NCBI GenBank assembly: GCA_018830925.1
Contig: JAHJRK010000101.1
Span: forward strand, 1 to 27,572
Direction of reading: 5' to 3'
From: Pseudomonadota bacterium
GTDB taxonomy: Bacteria; Desulfobacterota; Desulfobacteria; Desulfobacterales; RPRI01
Length of the DNA stretch: 27,572 bases
Numbering within the stretch: the stretch's first letter is position 1; every line of letters starts with the position of its first letter. Positions 1 through 8,700 of the stretch are shown here, piece by piece. The notes under the pieces were generated by a model, which saw nothing but the letters and a program-made list of their open reading frames with translations, did not search any database and was not told the origin of the DNA. Both the position numbers and the translations under genes were made by a program.

Positions 1-1
1 G

Positions 2-172
2 CATGTCGATGCCGGAGAGTTGTCTTCAATAAAGTCATTTATTGAAGAATATGCTCCGAAACGGGCGATAGTCATCGGGACGGAACAGAGGGCGCGGAAG
101 GTGGGATCTGTCGAAATCCTTCCCTGGCGTGAATTTTTAAAGCAGCTTTGGCAGGGTATGCTTTTAACATAA
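2..172 (+). CDS. C-terminal tail of a DUF4143-type ATP-binding protein (partial)
   Basis: The left edge of the window cuts this gene; only its last 56 codons are present, in frame 2, ending at TAA. The tail reads EEYAPKRAIVIGTEQ and then a short run containing the segment EILPWREFL, close to the last helix. This ending is typical, from memory of the family, of AAA_14/DUF4143 ATPases, in which a P-loop ATPase domain is followed by a restriction-endonuclease-like C-terminal domain. The P-loop lies outside the window and cannot be checked. It is the only plus-strand gene here and faces away from the left edge toward the flagellin gene, from which it is separated by a repeat-rich spacer. Function is unknown for most members; some are discussed as toxin-antitoxin-like or accessory genes. 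Confidence 0.65.
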   Translation, partial: HVDAGELSSIKSFIEEYAPKRAIVIGTEQRARKVGSVEILPWREFLKQLWQGMLLT

Positions 173-280
173 AATTGCTTTTTACGAAGCCGTAATAATT
201 ATTCCACGCAGATCATTCACCGATGGAAGAACGGCGGTTGTCAGTTGCCGGTTTGTATTTGCCGAAGGTCCGCCGTGGCG

Positions 281-350
281 GATCTCCGACTTCCGACTTC
301 TGACCCACGACGCCGGACAACTGATCTCCGACTTCCGACTTCCGACTACT
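281..350. repeat. Heptamer array, ten units of form GAYNNNN
   Basis: Ten consecutive 7-bp units start with GAC or GAT and stay in perfect register: GATCTCC, GACTTCC, GACTTCT, GACCCAC, GACGCCG, GACAACT, GATCTCC, GACTTCC, GACTTCC, GACTACT. A 20-bp stretch at 281-300 is repeated exactly at 323-342. The first three bases are kept far better than the last four. A 6-bp stem hairpin (TCCGCC/GGCGGA) sits just to its left. Confidence 0.85.
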
Positions 351-371
351 GTTCCCTTGCCGTCAGGCAAC

Positions 372-398
372 ATCCTGTCCATCCTGTTAATCCTGTCT
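372..398. repeat. Three 9-bp tandem repeats (ATCCTGTNN)
   Basis: ATCCTGTCC, ATCCTGTTA and ATCCTGTCT follow one another without gaps. The last two bases of each unit vary. The period differs from the 7-bp arrays nearby, so this is a separate repeat class in the same spacer. From memory, similar strings occur in spacers of many environmental bacteria. Confidence 0.7.
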
Positions 399-432
399 AA
401 ACCTTTTTTCCTGTATTGTTATCTGCAAAAGG

Positions 433-466
433 AAAACCCGCTTCCGGAGATCCGGAAACGGGTTTT
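433..466. terminator. Bidirectional rho-independent terminator hairpin
   Basis: AAAACCCG (433-440) pairs with CGGGTTTT (459-466), and an inner TTCCGG/CCGGAA arm extends the stem around a short loop. T-rich tracts follow on both strands: TTTTCCTTTT on the minus strand and TTTTGTGTTCT on the plus strand. It could stop flagellin transcripts coming from the right, about 140 nt past the stop codon, and read-through from the partial gene on the left. Confidence 0.7.
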
Positions 467-486
467 GTGTTCTGTTCCAAGGCGCA

Positions 487-508
487 GAGACGCAAGGTTA
501 TGCGTCTC
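487..508. repeat. Perfect 8-bp inverted repeat hairpin
   Basis: GAGACGCA (487-494) and TGCGTCTC (501-508) are perfect complements around the loop AGGTTA. No T-run follows on either strand, so it is not a good terminator by itself. It lies between the terminator and the flagellin stop codon and might protect the flagellin mRNA 3' end. It resembles dispersed GCAGAGACGC-type spacer repeats. Confidence 0.5.
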
Positions 509-560
509 CGCTTTGTTAAATTGTTTCGTTACCATTCAGGTTATTTAGACTGCAGGTTTT

Positions 561-595
561 TAGCTAACAGTCTAATAGCCTACAGCCTATTCACC
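561..595. repeat. Short heptamer array next to the flagellin 3' end
   Basis: Five 7-bp units lie in register: TAGCTAA, CAGTCTA, ATAGCCT, ACAGCCT, ATTCACC. The 18 bases at 572-589 are the exact reverse complement of 12638-12655 in the spacer at the other end of the flagellin/glycosylation module. The array ends 12 bp from the flagellin stop codon. Confidence 0.65.
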
Positions 596-607
596 TTGCT
601 TAAGATA

Positions 608-1756
608 TTATCCGCCAAACAATGACAGTATGTTCTGAGGCGCCATATTTGCCTGGGCAAGCATGGCCGTACTGGCCTGGAGGAGGATCTGGTTCTTGGT
701 AAAGGACGTCATTTCAGCCGCCATATCCACATCCCGGATGACCGAATCTGCAGCGGTGATATTCTCTATTGTTGAGGCAAGGTTGGCAGACGCGTAGCCA
801 AGCCTGTTTTGCGCCGCACCGATGTCACCTCTCTTGGTGTTCAGAGCACTGATGGCTGAATCAACCGTGGTTAGGAACGCCTGCGCTTCTGTCGCAGTGT
901 CCAGCTTGTCGGCCACCAGACCAGTATTCAAAGAAGCGGCCGTTAAGCTAGTCAGAGTGATTCCGATCCTGTCGTCGCCAGAGTTCTTTGCACCTATCTG
1001 GAAATCGGAAGCTGTAGCGGTTCTCGCCACAATTGCTTTGCCATCCCCAAGTGTCGACGTAGCTGTGCTATTCAAAGTCAGAGTCAAACCCAGAGTTGCA
1101 AACTTAACATCGATTGTGCTAGTAGTACCGGTCACCGCAGCAATGTCGTAAACCGTTTCCGAGTAGCGCTGCCCGCTCGCGAGGGTGGCTGAAACGGTGA
1201 TGTCATGTTCCCCGGCACCGGACGTAACGACGGCGATGTTATATGTCTGACCGGATTGTAGCCCGCTCACGCCTGCTAAACCTGAGGTGCTGTTAAACGT
1301 GCTTGTTGTTGTCGTGGCAACGACGGAGACGCCGAATGTGCCGTCAATCAGTTTCGTACCCGCATACGTCGTTGAGTTTGCAATACGGTCGATTTCCAGG
1401 AGCAACTGATTGCCTTCAGAATTAATCTTACCAATGTTAGTTGCGGCATTGGCAGATGCTGCCTGGGTAGCCAGTTCCTTCAATCTGGTCAGCATATTTC
1501 CGATCTGGTCCATGGCACCTTCTGCAACCTGCAAGAGGGCGTTACCTTCGGTCACGTTCCTGCTTGCCACCTTGTAACTTGCTATGTCTGCACGGAAACC
1601 TTGAGAAATGGAGAGTCCCGCGGCGTCGTCTTTAGCGCCGTTGATACGATAACCTGAAGAAAGTCTTTCAAGTGATTTGCTCAATCCTGCATCGGCAATG
1701 CTCAACTGCCTGTGTGCATTCATTGCTGCGATATTGTTTTGAATTCTAAGTCCCAT
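608..1756 (-). CDS. fliC: Flagellin
   Basis: Structural protein of the flagellar filament, exported through the flagellar type III system. The 382-aa product has the conserved flagellin N-terminal D0/D1 region (start MGLRIQNNIAAMNAHRQL, then SKSLERLSSGYRI) and the C-terminal D0/D1 region (AEMTSFTKNQILLQ near the end, closing in NILSLFGG). The central part, roughly residues 145-285, is variable and very rich in Thr, Ser, Ala and Gly, which suits surface-exposed O-glycosylation. The start follows a strong Shine-Dalgarno (AAGGAGGAT, 9 nt before ATG). Transcription is predicted from a sigma-28 promoter at 1908-1934 with a long structured leader. The giant TPR glycosyltransferases just upstream are plausible modifiers of this protein. 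The flagellin call is very secure; the glycosylation is inferred from context. Confidence 0.97.
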   Translation of the reverse strand: MGLRIQNNIAAMNAHRQLSIADAGLSKSLERLSSGYRINGAKDDAAGLSISQGFRADIASYKVASRNVTEGNALLQVAEGAMDQIGNMLTRLKELATQAASANAATNIGKINSEGNQLLLEIDRIANSTTYAGTKLIDGTFGVSVVATTTTSTFNSTSGLAGVSGLQSGQTYNIAVVTSGAGEHDITVSATLASGQRYSETVYDIAAVTGTTSTIDVKFATLGLTLTLNSTATSTLGDGKAIVARTATASDFQIGAKNSGDDRIGITLTSLTAASLNTGLVADKLDTATEAQAFLTTVDSAISALNTKRGDIGAAQNRLGYASANLASTIENITAADSVIRDVDMAAEMTSFTKNQILLQASTAMLAQANMAPQNILSLFGG

Positions 1757-1901
1757 AGTCTTTATCCTCCTTGATTTTGTGTAAAATTTGCCGGTTATTC
1801 GGCTATAAGTTTTTGGGCTTCCATGCCCGAGGTTTCCGACCCTTTCCGTAAAAACTACTCATCGCCTCCTTACTTTGTGTATTGGATCGTTCCAACCTTT
1901 A
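1757..1901 (-). promoter_or_regulatory. Flagellin mRNA leader with repeated GGA hairpins (candidate CsrA-binding region)
   Basis: The ~145-nt leader between the predicted sigma-28 start site and the ATG carries GGA at 1891-1893, 1867-1869, 1845-1847 (as ACGGA), 1835-1837, 1820-1822 and in the Shine-Dalgarno itself (1765-1770). Two of these sit in hairpin loops: GGGC-ATGGAA-GCCC (1815-1828) and GGT-CGGAA-ACC (1831-1841). A further hairpin, GCCG-AATAAC-CGGC, lies at 1790-1803. GGA in a loop plus GGA at the ribosome site is the known layout of CsrA targets, such as the flagellin (hag) leader of Bacillus, where FliW counteracts CsrA. CsrA control here is inference; another structured RNA is possible. 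Confidence 0.5.
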
Positions 1902-1907
1902 GCTCTA

Positions 1908-1934
1908 TTATCGGCATTCCTGAAGAAAACTTTA
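1908..1934 (-). promoter_or_regulatory. Sigma-28 (FliA) promoter for flagellin
   Basis: Read on the minus strand, TAAAGTTT (1934-1927) is followed by 11 bases and then GCCGATAA (1915-1908). This matches the flagellar sigma-28 consensus TAAAGTTT-N11-GCCGATAA at every position. The start site is expected near 1901. Confidence 0.88.
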
Positions 1935-2071
1935 ACGAAAAAAATCATGTCGCTGATGAAATGATCATCGAGAATAAAAAACGTATTGATATATTGGTAT
2001 GTTGTGGTATCGGTCGGGCGTGTTAAGGGAATGGAGGGGTTGTTTTCACTTAGAGGAACCATTTCTTTATG

Positions 2072-5000
2072 CTAATTGGCATGAACCATCTTTTCTATCG
2101 CTTCACCAAACGATTTGGCAAATTGTTCGGCATTGCACAGGTCTGAATGACTCATGGCGTTGCGAAGACCGGCCCGCAATCTGGCAAGCTTGACGATATC
2201 AGCGGCCAGTGTTCCAGCAATGCGAACAAAGGCCGCGGGGGTATCCACGGCCAGCGAACCAAGTCCAACAGCTCGCAGAATGGTTGCCCCCACGCGAGAC
2301 GCATGAACCGACCCCGATAAAGACACGACCGGCACCCCCATCCAAAGCGCTTCACATGATGTCGTTGTGCCGTTATAAGGCCACGTATCCAGAGCAATAT
2401 CAACATCGGCATACATTGCCATGTGGTCTATGACACTCTCAGAGTATCCCCGTATCTCAATGCGATCCGCTTTTATCCCCTCTCGCGCGAACTTCTCAAT
2501 GATCGTTGCGCTTATGTGGCTGTTGCTGAGGGCTTTAGCCTTGAGGACCATGCGCGTACCAGGAGTCTTGGAAAGAACGCTTGCCCAGAGCCGGATGGTT
2601 TCCGGCTGGATCTTTGCGGCGTTATTGAAAGAGCAGAAAGTTACTGATCCTCTGTGTGCAGCAGGCGAAGTGGCGACCGCCGACATATTCAAAGAGCCGT
2701 GATAGCAGAGAAAACATCCTGGCAGCCGAAATAATCGCTCGGTATAAAAGTCATCAAATCCAGCAGGATCGGCAATCCAGTCAGTAATGCGCCAGTCCAT
2801 TGCCTGGAGTCCCGTAGTAGAAGGATATCCGAGATAGGTGCACTGTACGGGTGCCGGGCGCAGGGCATACAATCCCGGGCGGCCTCCCTCGGTATGACCC
2901 GCCAGATCTATGAGCACATCAATGACGTCCCGCTCCACTATGCCGGCAAGTTCTGTGTCCTGCAGGCCGCAGGTTGGAAAAAATGCATCGGAAGCCTTTG
3001 CGAAAGACGCTGTTACCGAATCGGCTATGCGTGTATCGGAATAACAGGTGATATGAAATTTTGCCCGGTCGAGACCGGCAATGAGCGGCATCAAAAAGTA
3101 GGCCACGGAATGTAACCGCAAATCGGGCGATACGAATCCGATGCGGATTTTCTCACCCGGGCCTCTTCCTCGATGCATCGGAGCTTCAGCCCGGGTTGAA
3201 GTCGCTGGGACGATCTGCCTTACAATAGATTCGTGTTCTGCGCGAATATATCGGCCGTCGGTTTCGTGATAATGCAGACATAACAGCAGGTTACTGCCAG
3301 CCGCGAGGTAATCGGGTTTGGACACCAGGGCCTGGCGGCAGAGTTCAACCGCTTCCAGCGTCCGGCCCTGTTCCTTAAGGCAATTGGCCAAGTTGGTCAA
3401 TGCCTCGTGATGACCGGGCTGCATTGAGAGAACGCGGTGCAGAACAGTCTCGGCATCGTCAATGCGCAACAACCGCTCAAGGGTCACGGCATAGTTGTTC
3501 AGCCCCGGCAGATAGTCCGGTGTCAAGCGCGTACATTGCTCAAGATGCGGTAGTGCCTCTTTATAGCGCCCAAGCATCATCAGGCTCGTTGCATAATTAT
3601 AATGAAAAATCGAATCGTTTACCCCCACTTCTTGCGCTTGCGCAAACAGAGTAATTGCTTCAGCCAACGCTCCCCGCTCCGCAGCTTCGAGCGCCTTCCG
3701 GGAAAGAATCGCGGCTTTATTTTCGTTTTGTGATTCGCCGATATCCATGGCACCAATATCTACAGTCCGTATTTTTTGCTCCAATATGACACCCAGGTGT
3801 GTAAAGATATTGTGGGGAGTTATACTCTGCGCAACTTGATCCCAAAATTCAGGGTTTAAATTATCCTGATGATTCTTTGATACACTTGGGTTGGATATTG
3901 GTCCATTCTGCAGGCCGTGGCGAATACGGACTATCTGTCGCCTTCTTTCCATTTCCGGAGTCTGATAGCCAAGTTGCTTGATTAGTTCAAGATTGTTCAA
4001 AGATGACTTTCCGGTAAAGTATGATGAAAAGGCCTGGGCCTTTTCCCGGTATTCCAGTAGCGATGCCAGCAGCCATTTGTTTATTTCATTGGGAACGATA
4101 TAATCGAACCTTGGCGATACAGGGATAAAAGGCTCTGATAGGTCAGTGGTTTTCTCTGATTCAATGAGTTTCAAGATAGTGTTGATCGTTTGGAGAGAAT
4201 CGCCTCTCTTTCCGAGCGCAGACTGGATTCTTACATGGGTCACCAGGCGGGATACATTCACCTTGCTTTCCAGTGCCTGAGAGCTCTCTTCCCACGCGCG
4301 GTGTAAGCGAGCAACGCGTTCAGGAGCTGATAATTCTTCGTCATGTGCCATTACATAATCGTTCAGTGAGTTCACATAATGTTCCCACCCGGGAGTGGTA
4401 TTATCCTTTTCAATAGCGGCCCAGGATCCCATAAGCAGTTTAAAGTAAGGCAGGGCCTGCAATTTCTGCTGCCAGAGAGCATTACATATAGGCTCGGGGG
4501 ATTGATATCTGGTTATTAATAGGCCCTGTTCCTCTAATCGTTTCGCCCTGTCTGTCTTGCAGCAGAAGAGATTGAGTTGATATGTATCGAAAGGTTTGTT
4601 TAAGTCTATTGGTGTCAGGATATTAATACCAGGGACAAGATGGTATGGCTGATATCCAAGTCCTGAAAAATCTCTTATGATTTCAATGTTTACATTTTCT
4701 CCGTGTTTCAATTCAAACATGATCAAGGGGGATTGCGAAGTCAGAAATTGTTTTCCACCTTTGATAATATTATGTTCCTGACCCTCAGCATCAAGTTTTA
4801 TGAAATCAATATTATCCCATCCATAAAGATGGTAGCATTCATCCAAGGTCAGGAGTTCTACGGTTTCATAACGCCCACCACTTGCAGGTTCATCAGTTAC
4901 GGTATTTAATTCTGGATTGGCATTCAATGAAATTTTTGCGGTTCCTTTTTTGTCTGATAAACCCGCCTGTAAAAGGGTGATGTTCTTTAATCCGTTTGTT

Positions 5001-5599
5001 TGGATGCTTTTTCTCAGGAAGTCGGCAGTCAAACTCGTCGGTTCAAAAGCCCAGATCATACCTGATGATCCGATTATTTTGGACATGGTAAGTGTGTATA
5101 GTCCATAGTTAGCCCCGATGTCGATGACCTTCATTCCTTCTCGCATTAATTTTCTTATATAATGGATCTCTTCTTCAAACCAGTCTTCCTGTTCCAGAAG
5201 GATATATGGGGTCATAAATTCTATTGATGAAGGTACACAAACCAGAATATCTCCATTGATCTTTACGCGCAGACAGGTATCGTCCGCATGAGCTTTTTGA
5301 AGCTCATGCATATTGTGGATGGCGTCTTCATTGGTTGGTTCGAGCTTAAGAACTTGTTGGAAACTGTCGATAGCCTGATGAATATCACCCTTATGCCAAG
5401 ACGCGACGCCGAGGTTGTTCAAGGCAGTTATATTTTTAGGGTTAATTTTGAGCGCCTTCTTAAAGGCCTTCAAGGCATCGTCTATGTTACCGGTATTATA
5501 GTGATCTTCACCCATCTTGGTAAAAACCATAGATTGTTCAACAGAGGAGTGCTTATCAATATGGTCCTGATTCATTGGATACTGATGATCTCTTTGCAT
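2072..5599 (-). CDS. TPR / FkbM methyltransferase / TPR / GT41 (OGT-like) glycosyltransferase fusion
   Basis: A 1175-aa multidomain protein. Residues ~26-100 hold TPR repeats. Residues ~145-320 form an FkbM-type SAM methyltransferase (VIDIGANYG at 158-166, IKLDAEGQE near 267). Residues ~380-600 are unassigned. TPRs return at ~630-770, followed by a GT41 catalytic domain from ~817 to the end. That domain keeps the features of peptide O-GlcNAc transferases: IGFVSPDLRLHS with His830, DLAGHTEGGRPG, FNNAAKIQPET with Lys996 (matching the UDP-binding lysine of OGT), and DTWPYNGTTTSCEALWMGVP. The start is supported by AGGAGA 7 nt before ATG. It is the gene immediately upstream of flagellin and is probably a soluble enzyme that adds a sugar to flagellin Ser/Thr, with a methyl-transfer step on the same chain. 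The donor sugar and target are inferred. Confidence 0.9.
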   Translation of the reverse strand: MQRDHQYPMNQDHIDKHSSVEQSMVFTKMGEDHYNTGNIDDALKAFKKALKINPKNITALNNLGVASWHKGDIHQAIDSFQQVLKLEPTNEDAIHNMHELQKAHADDTCLRVKINGDILVCVPSSIEFMTPYILLEQEDWFEEEIHYIRKLMREGMKVIDIGANYGLYTLTMSKIIGSSGMIWAFEPTSLTADFLRKSIQTNGLKNITLLQAGLSDKKGTAKISLNANPELNTVTDEPASGGRYETVELLTLDECYHLYGWDNIDFIKLDAEGQEHNIIKGGKQFLTSQSPLIMFELKHGENVNIEIIRDFSGLGYQPYHLVPGINILTPIDLNKPFDTYQLNLFCCKTDRAKRLEEQGLLITRYQSPEPICNALWQQKLQALPYFKLLMGSWAAIEKDNTTPGWEHYVNSLNDYVMAHDEELSAPERVARLHRAWEESSQALESKVNVSRLVTHVRIQSALGKRGDSLQTINTILKLIESEKTTDLSEPFIPVSPRFDYIVPNEINKWLLASLLEYREKAQAFSSYFTGKSSLNNLELIKQLGYQTPEMERRRQIVRIRHGLQNGPISNPSVSKNHQDNLNPEFWDQVAQSITPHNIFTHLGVILEQKIRTVDIGAMDIGESQNENKAAILSRKALEAAERGALAEAITLFAQAQEVGVNDSIFHYNYATSLMMLGRYKEALPHLEQCTRLTPDYLPGLNNYAVTLERLLRIDDAETVLHRVLSMQPGHHEALTNLANCLKEQGRTLEAVELCRQALVSKPDYLAAGSNLLLCLHYHETDGRYIRAEHESIVRQIVPATSTRAEAPMHRGRGPGEKIRIGFVSPDLRLHSVAYFLMPLIAGLDRAKFHITCYSDTRIADSVTASFAKASDAFFPTCGLQDTELAGIVERDVIDVLIDLAGHTEGGRPGLYALRPAPVQCTYLGYPSTTGLQAMDWRITDWIADPAGFDDFYTERLFRLPGCFLCYHGSLNMSAVATSPAAHRGSVTFCSFNNAAKIQPETIRLWASVLSKTPGTRMVLKAKALSNSHISATIIEKFAREGIKADRIEIRGYSESVIDHMAMYADVDIALDTWPYNGTTTSCEALWMGVPVVSLSGSVHASRVGATILRAVGLGSLAVDTPAAFVRIAGTLAADIVKLARLRAGLRNAMSHSDLCNAEQFAKSFGEAIEKMVHAN

Positions 5600-5789
5600 C
5601 TTGCCGTCTCCTATATTACGTGTACCTGATAATCAGGGAAGGCGTAAGCATCCTGTCGACATCGCCAAGAAAGACCTCATTACTGGTTAAGGCATCCATT
5701 CTGCGGACGAAACACGATTACACCAAAAAACCAAGGCCGGCAAACACTATCAGTACTATCCTCATCGGAAAGAGGGAGAGAAACGGTGA

Positions 5790-8700
5790 TCACGCCAGAT
5801 GAGCCAGGGTTTGCTTTATGGCGCTTATTTCCGACGCCAAGGAATAATGCTGGGCAATAAAATTGCGGTAAGCCTCGGAATCGTAATGTTCATCCAAAAC
5901 CAGGCGAACACAGTCGCTGATAGTATTCCAGATGTATTCTTTAGGATAGATAGTCTTTGCGCCGACAAAATTGTGAATGATGGGTTTAATGCCTTTGCTC
6001 ATGGCCTGCATGACACTCAAATGCTGGGATTCCAGAACGCTGGTACAGAGGATGTAATGCTTATCCTCGAGCCACCGATCAATATTATCCTGCCAGCCAT
6101 TAAAAAAAATGTTTTTCTCCAGCCCTAGCTCTGTTATCATCTGCCGGTAATACAGCACATACCTGTTATCTTCAAAAGTTCCAGCCAGATAGAGTTTGTA
6201 GCGGCGGTCCGTATCGTAGAGGGCCTTAAAGGCATGCAACAGGAGCATGGGGCCTTTTTTGTAATTGATGTAACCGACAGAGGCAATGTTGTATCCCAAA
6301 TTTCGTTTCTTATAGGTAAATTTCTGTGCGTCAATCCCGTTGGGTATAACGGTGGTCTGTTCCTTTTTTAACGCATCAACCATTTCCAGAACCACTTCTC
6401 GGATATGATCGGCGATAAAAATCACCATGTCCACTTGAGGCCAGTTGACCCTCAGGGGGTAATCCGTAAACGCTTCGTAGCTATGGAGCCTGCAGACAAT
6501 TTCCTGACCAGATCGCTTTTCCCGGTTGCTGCCGTAAATAACGAGTTCATCACACCATTCGAACCAACAGATATCGGCCCATTGCATTCCCTCATCGATG
6601 AGTTGCGGGATTTGTTCTTCACTTGGAATAATGATTTTTCTTGTCTCGTATTCATCCGATAGTTCTTTAATGACGTCATCAAGAAATTTATCGAGGCTTT
6701 GTCTTGCAAAGAAAACGATTTTCTTCCTGACAGGATCGATATTACCGACATCATTAGCCTTTGCATCGAGGGATAGGCATTGCATTGATTGCGACTCATT
6801 CAGGGTTTGCGCCCTTTGCATAAAAATATTGCTTTCATCAGGGTTCCCGAGGACCTTGCTTATTTCACTCAGATGGAACCAGGGTTTCGGGCTTAGCGGG
6901 TCCAGTTCAATGACCTTCATGAATTTTTCGACAGCTTTCTCGCATTGATTCAACCGCTTGTAGGCGATGCCGATATTGAGCAGCGCTTGGAGGTTGCCGG
7001 GTTTCTCTAATAAAAGAACTTCAAGAATATGGGCAGCTTCGTCTGTTCTACCGTCTTCCAGCAGAAGCATGGCCAGCTTGTTGAGGATGGATTCATCCTT
7101 GCTCCCCGCCTGTTGCAGCTTCATGAGCCAGGACAACTCGCTCAATCTGTCCTTTGACAAAAAACCCAGTTTGGCCAGGGAGTACCAGACGCTCTGTTCT
7201 TCCGGGGCCAGATGGATCGCTTTGTCCAGGAGTGTTTTCGACTCTGCATAATCATGAGTCTTGTCCATGTGGTAGACGGCTGCGTTGTACCATAACTGCC
7301 AAGGTTCGTCCGCCAGAACCTCCGCCTTTCGGTAACAGTCCATCATCCGAATTTTATGACCGATCTTACACCAGGCATATCCGGTAAGAAGACAGACCAT
7401 AGCGCCTTCCTTCATGGTCATGTTGATGAGAACGCCGGCCTTGTCGGACTGGGCTTCATAAAAGGCAAGACGTTTCAGATATTTTTCACCATACTGCAGG
7501 ACGGCATTCCAATCGCCTTGTTCCGCGGAGACCAGCGTGAGGACGTGATAGGAATCCATGTGGCCGTCGAATTTTTCGAGCGTCCTCAGTGCGTGGCGTC
7601 TGGCGTTTTCCATATCGCCAAGATAATAATAGGACATGGCGGCATTGTGGCGTGACCAGAGGTAAAGGGAATGTTCGTCTCCGATCTTCTCCGCCAATTC
7701 GACGGCTTTTTCCGCCTCCGCGATACAATCCCTGAATAATGCATGACTCATATATGAAGCGCTCAAGTAGTGATGTGGTTTCGGATTATCCGGATCTTCT
7801 GCAATCTGTTTTTTTAACAGCTCCGTGGTCCTGATAAATTTTTCGTTAGCCTTCTTGTCATCTACGGAATAGCCATAATGCATGATTTCTATTTTCGACG
7901 GTTTTGTACATGTCTGGCCGACCACCTGATTGTGAACGATACTTTCATAGTGGATGACCCCGTTGTTGCGGAAAAGGCGTTCAAAGTTGTGGCGTGCTGT
8001 TTTCCGTCCGTTTGCATAGGTCGAAATCAGCGTGACCAGAAAAGCATCTGCGTTCCCTGCGGACGCCACAACATCCCTTAGTAATTCCCCGTTACTTTCC
8101 ATCATTTCTTCATCCCCGTCGATCTGGAAAATCCAGTCTCCCGTGGCGTATTGCATGGCCTGATTGCGCGCCTTGCTGAAACTCCCTTCCCATGGATGAA
8201 AATAGATCTTGTCGGTAAAATGCCGGGCGATCTTGACCGTATCATCCTCCGAACCCGTATCGACAATGATGATTTCATCTACCCAGTCCTTGACGCTTAA
8301 GAGACATTTGTCAAGAAATGCCTCCTCATTCTTGACAATCATTACGCAGCTTATGGTGGGCATTTTCTTTCCTAAGTCCTTAAGGCATTTATGGACGGTC
8401 TCATCGCCAGGATGAAGTTTGTCCGCCAGTTCAAGATATTTTATGGCATGTTCGGATACGCCGGCGTTGGAAAAATAAATGCCGGCGGCCCTGGCCGCCA
8501 GGAAGGGTTCTGGGGCTACATTGATAGCTTTTTCAAATGATTCTTCGAACTTGGGATCGCCGAGGTCATGACGCGCAATACCCAAAAGAACATGGATGTT
8601 CCACGCTTCGTTCAGTGAGCAGAGGATTAGTGTGCCGAAATGGGCAGGGTTGATTTCAACTGTCTCCAATAGACGAAGATATTGTTCCGCATGATATATG

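Larger units (their letters stand above)
173..607. other. Repeat-rich intergenic spacer
   Basis: No convincing gene lies in these 435 bases; the open frames on either strand are short and run through repeats. The spacer holds, in order, a 7-bp periodic array, three 9-bp repeats, a strong hairpin with T-runs, a second perfect hairpin and another short 7-bp array. It separates two convergent genes, so it must hold transcription ends from both sides. Confidence 0.7.

Noticed and set aside
182..382. 66-aa minus-strand reading frame in the first spacer
   Set aside because: It runs through the heptamer array (repeated SRKSEI), has no ribosome site and no recognisable protein character.
487..508. 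Second flagellin terminator
   Set aside because: A perfect stem, but no T-run on either strand; listed only as an inverted repeat.
1757..1880. c-di-GMP riboswitch in the flagellin leader
   Set aside because: Some strings recall GEMM elements (AAAGGG, AGCCG...CCGG), but the conserved core and its tetraloop-receptor arrangement are not present; GGA hairpins explain the region better.
6452..6799. 115-aa minus-strand frame inside the 1274-aa gene
   Set aside because: Out of frame with strong coding sequence that has clear GT and TPR motifs throughout; no independent start signal.
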